Of a stretch of 10,716 nt of DNA, positions 9,601-10,716 are shown piece by piece (position 1 is the first letter of the stretch; each line of letters opens with the position of its first letter). Below the pieces are notes generated by a model. That model was not told the origin of the DNA and did no database searches. It worked only from the letters and a program-made list of their open reading frames with translations. The DNA is taken from the NCBI GenBank assembly GCA_947589615.1, contig CANQBU010000037.1, positions 1-10,716 of the forward strand, given 5' to 3'. This stretch comes from an uncultured Clostridia bacterium. Lineage in GTDB: Bacteria; Bacillota; Clostridia; Christensenellales; UBA1242. The position numbers and the translations under genes are program-made.

Positions 9601-10503
9601 TTCAGTCAATACTCATCATTATTTAAGAAAATCATGGACGGTGCATCAATAAGTAATTTAAATATAAATCTTGAAATTAATAATACATCGCTTCAAACCA
9701 GCAACATTATGTATGCACCTCTTGCATATGAAAATAATGGTAATATTGAAGAAGTCTTCCTTATGAAAGCAGATAATATAAACCTTAGCGGAGATGGGGT
9801 AAACAATGTATTCATTGGCGGACTTGTCGGAATTAATACAGCGTCAATAATAAACTGTGAAGTTGACAAAGCCGCGAATATTGATTATACTTCTCCTCAA
9901 AAGCTTAATGTCAATATTGCTTTTGCGGGAATTGCACTTATAAACCGCTCTGGAACAATTGAAAATTGCTTCAATAGAAGCAACATTTCCCTCAAAACAG
10001 CATCAACACTGGAGACAAACTTCCATATTGCGGGCATAACTCTATTCAATGTTGGAGAAGCAGTTATTGCATTCTGCGGGAATGAAGGAACTTTCACATT
10101 CATTGCGGATAGTCGAAACTCTTCACGTCTAAATTGCTATGGAGGTGGAATTGCAATTAATAGTTCTGGCGGCACGCTTAAATTCCTATATAACAATGGA
10201 GCAATGTCTAGAAGCGGTGGCGGTTCGGGTTCTAACCTCTTCGGTGGAATTGCACAAACTATTTCGGGAGGTCTAATTAACACGCTTGTAAATACTGTTT
10301 CTGGACAAAAAATGGCTTTGCGTGTAACTGGCTCTCTGAGCAAAATGGGAACAAACTATGGAATAGAAAATGCATCGGATATAGGTGATTTATCAGTTAA
10401 AGGCTTGAAAGAAACAGTAACGCTAAACAGCGATGTGCCAGGAGACAGCAGAAAATTACATGTTCAGAAAACTGATGATAGATTTATTGCAAGCATAAAG
10501 TGA
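568..10503 (+). CDS. Giant multi-domain surface lipoprotein (Big_2-like, FN3/Ig-like array, C-terminal GLUG-like beta-helix)
   Basis: This is one unbroken frame of 3311 residues. Residues 1-21 are a signal peptide (KK, then a long hydrophobic core) ending in L-F-T-A before Cys22, a lipobox with Phe in place of the usual Leu at -3. The mature protein should be lipid-anchored on the outer face of the membrane. Residues about 34-115 look like a bacterial Ig (Big_2) domain, with VSSNEKVL and GVFEGVASGDAYV. From 118 to about 2920 there are roughly two dozen divergent FN3/Ig-like modules. Residues 2922-2942 carry a G-x-G-S-x-x-x-P-Y-x-I lead-in typical before GLUG regions, and five GLUG-like repeats follow (about 3084-3245). 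There is no LPXTG, transmembrane anchor or recognisable enzyme motif. Adhesion or host/substrate contact is the likely role, by analogy with similar gut-bacterial proteins; the ligand is unknown. The protein is acidic and rich in Asp, Glu and Asn. No terminator follows, so the next gene is probably co-transcribed. Confidence 0.95.
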   Translation: MKKHMFLVVLLVMLSFGLFTACNSKASIKGDFKKSEYTISLSNAASPSEINFLNEFDVVGVEPANVKFVSSNEKVLAPKNVAGVFEGVASGDAYVFARINDKNIAKAKVYVKYKFSKPQNLKMTDGVLTFDPSYVIKKGGEQIFAQKYELKYKLNGDEEKNLIIENGQTSYTFIDKGIYDISLNALTQDNDKIDASEANSGKFTLGVMMPVSETDFSYTCSESVLNTITVFTWECDEENAKFDVYIDGLRVEKDLTRKEFRYDFNAYAGGEEITIKIVTKDGEGKRDDSSSDFKFKILTTPTVDYVYNGEDGYITWNNNDNVTKYIVSIYNENLSLYEDAQEVAPGEGLKEYLEWLYEGIYKVNVMAVGGTKNGQNYLNSKLSKDLEVGKIVAREPEVTLEGSTAKIKFQGDQYVTKYRISCEGKEKIYDTTQGDTTTFILPQLEVGEHYLQFTALPTPDQNSETNVKAFIFGSKAVMRVINSDPLPYKFYKLADFEDNIEHNLRGDTSIISFDPIENANYYEIYIKDKKISELSTSSTERITMTFDNLKNEELNYDLNGVKGYDLKIIAGTRENGIDIAILSEGHKILTILPTVKKSSNQTNGYFSWELVQNADYQYVIYKTDSLNEGRSQYVGPITTEGTQIMDELIEEGYYVIEIASIPKLVNEHLASNFKDAGNIATFSFIVTKKIEVPEVIFSEEGGLHLDMMLKEHTGKVNIYIIKDGQPVENGNPVDFPAFEEFKGTIKYDFEYDFRDATKYEIKVVSSGGSLYDNVIYTESEPTTISVTRIAQPTISVEDNIRDSYDNVSNMFNSQMLKIEECKGSQNAIVKLNDITKLSEGYQLDLFDQSVYGGNFTLNITLEAQQPNGNEYYISSIPKDYKFRRITTPSKLVYKKGIISWENSDDQTEDYYIMIALVNSYASNYSRRFFLSELDPKYYSPPLTEYDFQQYINDILTSAEADDRNFASVFRQSGTNMLDIELIAYKNGDQDGTYILCSANATTASDGSGTLHIKTLAAPTLEFDRESETISWKNVAKDCYYDIYVDDIRIKDSYKNLSIQDDHEIHSIKKDAISEDYLSGEGRKIKIVARHDECLDSSFSETICIKKLTSPQTVKVGVEGVKYNLIIPLTDSTHTQNVKLNDTAITFRTGDINASKELIDDEGEQKIVFEAIEYEGNNYYYLDSDAVTINLSNLENLGFGATTEGNAIKWSELCSGLKVLDGEEWPLRYKLEIENGGNHPTLEYSYKTEISLEDLEEAIYQMYNIELSGAIKIIVSASIISEYSCSLSEVNAIYYGTCSQKDQLTFAKLQSVGEIKVKAVNDGDFDKKLKSKLKISFDDLWTDSYPEGIYFIFTFDNLKLPNDKNSVTFNASDVLNGQYDSFKKEDREFIYTLDFYSLAEANGQDYLINPGETTVRIQVCRDGSVNADETSQIIRKFEKPKDESIRIDANGLLTIDPLDKYMGNATFSVEVRCGGEGEEPDNLLGVRDIKGTNDGPETLDLMEEGLLKGRSGEYKLRILVYEEDNNILPSAVAYKVGYKLKGIESIEIDKYEGEYGIIDIQLIPDENLSDRFVFEATENNITKQFVPSKDEETDGLYHYSLLDMLYLFDEKLSRGESDEPISVELTVRADDSIKATPMSVEFYYKVESPAADLKRVNSLDKDYIVYAPDGSIPTAGFVVDITFTQIQIVENLDEEGGDPITEEKLVTIRKCIPANEAHGFWLEDKGLFVKELGGESNYSECYAICIDDILNSSGEMIEGDFKIKISRVGKKDGKVYQYNPTDFKDLYRLKSMLSVSISNNRLNISWLGDLQEEKAPSQYIIYFREKESGETIGRYYTAVSTIDLRGINFIDPGIEYEVEVKALNSDPHIIGSVLSSSIIVKRYRAPMAIEIEDGKLMFNKNDFIKSDFFTDIEKIFGNDGELAGTAYWQHIAETRNNSYSGPIDFTIGRLAEQRVILEFTRLESHESYKVYIPAYKLFPDAQIYTDSGDQSYITILKNYANSVAQLEPAQDTVNMIGQLAGSCLGVGDDGDLFDDYFDEFRRNIPAGEYKLSVYQADYMNNIESRVSENTITVYISPAPTGELKVGEGKDQRANYYAEFRPEATMYYDDAEGIYKEQKTAKVYKMAIRRIERNVPTTNNLIELLIKKDDDNWHIYKEDDTELLNVVETLENGNFKVNMTQLRKEINDKNLKFNETLRVDVYACAKDDEMVINGKSSTFNVTYLDLSSTNIQFDNGVIRVGKVDFNCDLLVKYQLETGELTSKTFSFEDENDENNDGGIKINLEEPGRYQSILISLSGSSSKDSLVVESLTYLIAGKLKEDGSREGVYKLHQPNLTTQENKIFINFDEKDLRRTSLMFYMGNDISLSEDGEQSGYYYQSTFNDSTDNGQPYIVGALEGGIPKYPSELKASIFYAYLGGNVGSFTVEECTDFIGAEYVLKLYNNGEEISPILKSDRWEISARMLNAELGYNIEKGDVSISYNNEDAPKIYDRVEVEGREEGALIYEIRISYYLNNTEEESFVFDELYYSEISPLATQIPGLTFNTNYDYYRMKVTVYGAKYSSIETEGAVKSIQGNYFYLGDSVYFEDGAQVLMSTTLQTDMFTKTHTPYLESKTTGAGVSKGEIVFMVDNTVYVAGENNSEKLSVYADYETVNGDEKTILLEGEFTFNQSPSEQDKIKVVFIPDEGQLNDASGDIVLRIYAFGEASIISSPLRIYDVYKLKNITEIEYEVKLEQGNTVIDLTKYFENNQIRGNNSCYKIAIETVDKDDVTEKVEYSVNSGDKKFIVLPKHKKLTMQVIDAQEESEINARKLLHSDRNILNIEVTSTEGISFTWNDTLKRFEWEWSGETLSKEYYISMYISNKLESDFTTDLYYMPKKMGRIPAPRISLRMRNLGEQANTLYIYSEAVGYTGKEDEINYDIFEVGGEGSREAPYEIIDVTEFKNMSLRNANGIFFKINENLIINTSDMLVEGKHLFEEFYASIDGADHTITVNCDTVFTTEEEIFNFDGVVQMAFSQYSSLFKKIMDGASISNLNINLEINNTSLQTSNIMYAPLAYENNGNIEEVFLMKADNINLSGDGVNNVFIGGLVGINTASIINCEVDKAANIDYTSPQKLNVNIAFAGIALINRSGTIENCFNRSNISLKTASTLETNFHIAGITLFNVGEAVIAFCGNEGTFTFIADSRNSSRLNCYGGGIAINSSGGTLKFLYNNGAMSRSGGGSGSNLFGGIAQTISGGLINTLVNTVSGQKMALRVTGSLSKMGTNYGIENASDIGDLSVKGLKETVTLNSDVPGDSRKLHVQKTDDRFIASIK
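919..9330 (+). repeat. Array of about two dozen divergent FN3/Ig-like modules (protein-level repeat)
   Basis: The modules are recognisable from a recurring pattern: a Pro-containing linker, a strand with G-x-I-x-W or F, a Y-x-(I/V)-x-I/V strand about 10 residues later, and a Y-x-(I/L/V)-x-V strand near the end. The first core aromatic positions I can align are W233, W316, F409, F513 and W608, a spacing of 83 to 104 residues. Later anchors include W900, W1031, W1209, W1805 and W2831, with less clear modules between them. The linker often reads like TTP, AAP, SPAP or KP. The modules share almost no nucleotide identity, so they are old duplications or separate acquisitions rather than recent tandem copies. 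Exact module count and borders need profile searches. Confidence 0.7.
9817..10302 (+). repeat. Five GLUG-like beta-helix repeats at the C-terminal tip
   Basis: A pattern of (G/A)-G-(I/L)-x4-N-x-(G/A)-x-I-x-x-(N/F)-C recurs about every 33 to 38 residues. The copies start near residues 3084 (GGLVGINTASIINC), 3120 (AGIALINRSGTIENC), 3155 (AGITLFNVGEAVIAFC), 3193 (GGIAINSSGGTLKFL) and 3226 (GGIAQTISGGLINTL). The first two fit the GLUG motif well and the later ones are degenerate, losing the Cys. Such repeats are known in surface proteins of gut bacteria and probably stack as a right-handed beta-helix. About 65 residues follow that I cannot assign. Confidence 0.7.
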
Positions 10504-10508
10504 AAGGA
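10503..10508 (+). promoter_or_regulatory. Ribosome binding site overlapping the giant gene's stop codon
   Basis: AAAGGA begins at the last base of the TGA stop (10501-10503) and lies 12 bases before the ATG at 10521, a little longer than usual. An in-frame ATG at 10509 would touch the site directly, too close for normal initiation, so 10521 is the preferred start. The overlap with the stop codon suggests that translation of the second gene is coupled to the first. Confidence 0.5.
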
Positions 10509-10520
10509 ATGGGATTTTAT

Positions 10521-10716
10521 ATGAAATTAGAAAATACAATAAAGATGTTTAAGGAAATTCATCCAGATAGTGTAATTTTAATAAAAGTAGGAACTTTTTT
10601 TCAATCATTTGGAAAAGACTCATATATATTATCATATTTGTTAGGTTATCAATTAAAACCAGTGGCACAAAATTATAGTATGTGTGGTTTTCCAAAGACA
10701 GGACTTGCAAGAGTAT
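10521..10716 (+). CDS. MutS domain I-like protein (MSL type), N-terminal fragment cut by the window end
   Basis: Sixty-five codons are visible and the frame is open to the window edge. From residue 8 on, the protein matches MutS domain I (the N-terminal mismatch-contacting domain, Pfam MutS_I): a short helix ending in HPDSV, a strand ILIKVGTFF, then GKDSYILSYLLGYQL, and a CGFPK segment matching the G-x-P-Y/K turn of MutS. The MutS Phe-x-Glu mismatch motif aligns with F26-F27-Q28, so the Phe is kept and the Glu is replaced. Genuine MutS usually starts with a longer lead-in and IL-x-x-R-x-G-D-F-Y-E; IHPDSVILIKVGTF is the style of short, domain-I-only proteins in Clostridia, some of which sit beside DGR reverse transcriptases. 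Whether this one is short or a full MutS cannot be seen. Codon use is more A/T-ended than in the giant gene. A full MutS or MutS2 is the main alternative, but less likely from these details. Confidence 0.75.
   Translation, partial: MKLENTIKMFKEIHPDSVILIKVGTFFQSFGKDSYILSYLLGYQLKPVAQNYSMCGFPKTGLARV

Noticed and set aside
10380..10503. C-type-lectin-type variable repeat at the end of the giant gene
   Set aside because: The last 40 residues show none of the usual C-type lectin signature, and no template copy is available in the window, so I do not call a variable repeat.

Overview
The window is A+T-rich, mostly single-strand-coding bacterial DNA. Low G+C, AGG-type ribosome sites, a lipoprotein signal on a giant Ig/FN3-like surface protein and the style of the flanking genes suggest an uncultured Bacillota (Clostridia-like) organism. 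That placement is inference; there is no rRNA or phylogenetic marker to settle it.

Layout. (1) 1-291: the 3' end of a plus-strand gene whose start lies outside the window. Its visible 96 residues resemble the C-terminal part of a small P-loop nucleotide-kinase-like family, but no P-loop is in view. (2) 292-567: a very A+T-rich intergenic stretch with two terminator-like hairpins (281-319 and 465-494), then a good extended -10 promoter (513-541) and a strong ribosome site. The giant gene therefore looks like the start of its own transcription unit. (3) 568-10503: one uninterrupted 3311-residue frame encoding a predicted lipoprotein. It has a Big_2-like first domain, about two dozen divergent FN3/Ig-like modules, and a C-terminal tip of five GLUG-like repeats that probably form a beta-helix. 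(4) 10521 to the window end: the start of a second gene, separated by 17 bases and with a ribosome site overlapping the preceding stop codon. It encodes a protein that matches MutS domain I (the mismatch-contacting domain) from its first residues.

How they may work together. Domain-I-only MutS-like proteins (MSL) are one of the reported accessory genes of diversity-generating retroelements (DGRs), next to avd and HRDC genes. A giant surface lipoprotein followed directly, with no terminator, by an MSL gene raises the possibility that a DGR (template repeat and reverse transcriptase) lies just beyond the right edge. No reverse transcriptase, template repeat or proven variable repeat is visible here, so this is a hypothesis. 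The other open frames on either strand are shadows of the giant gene.
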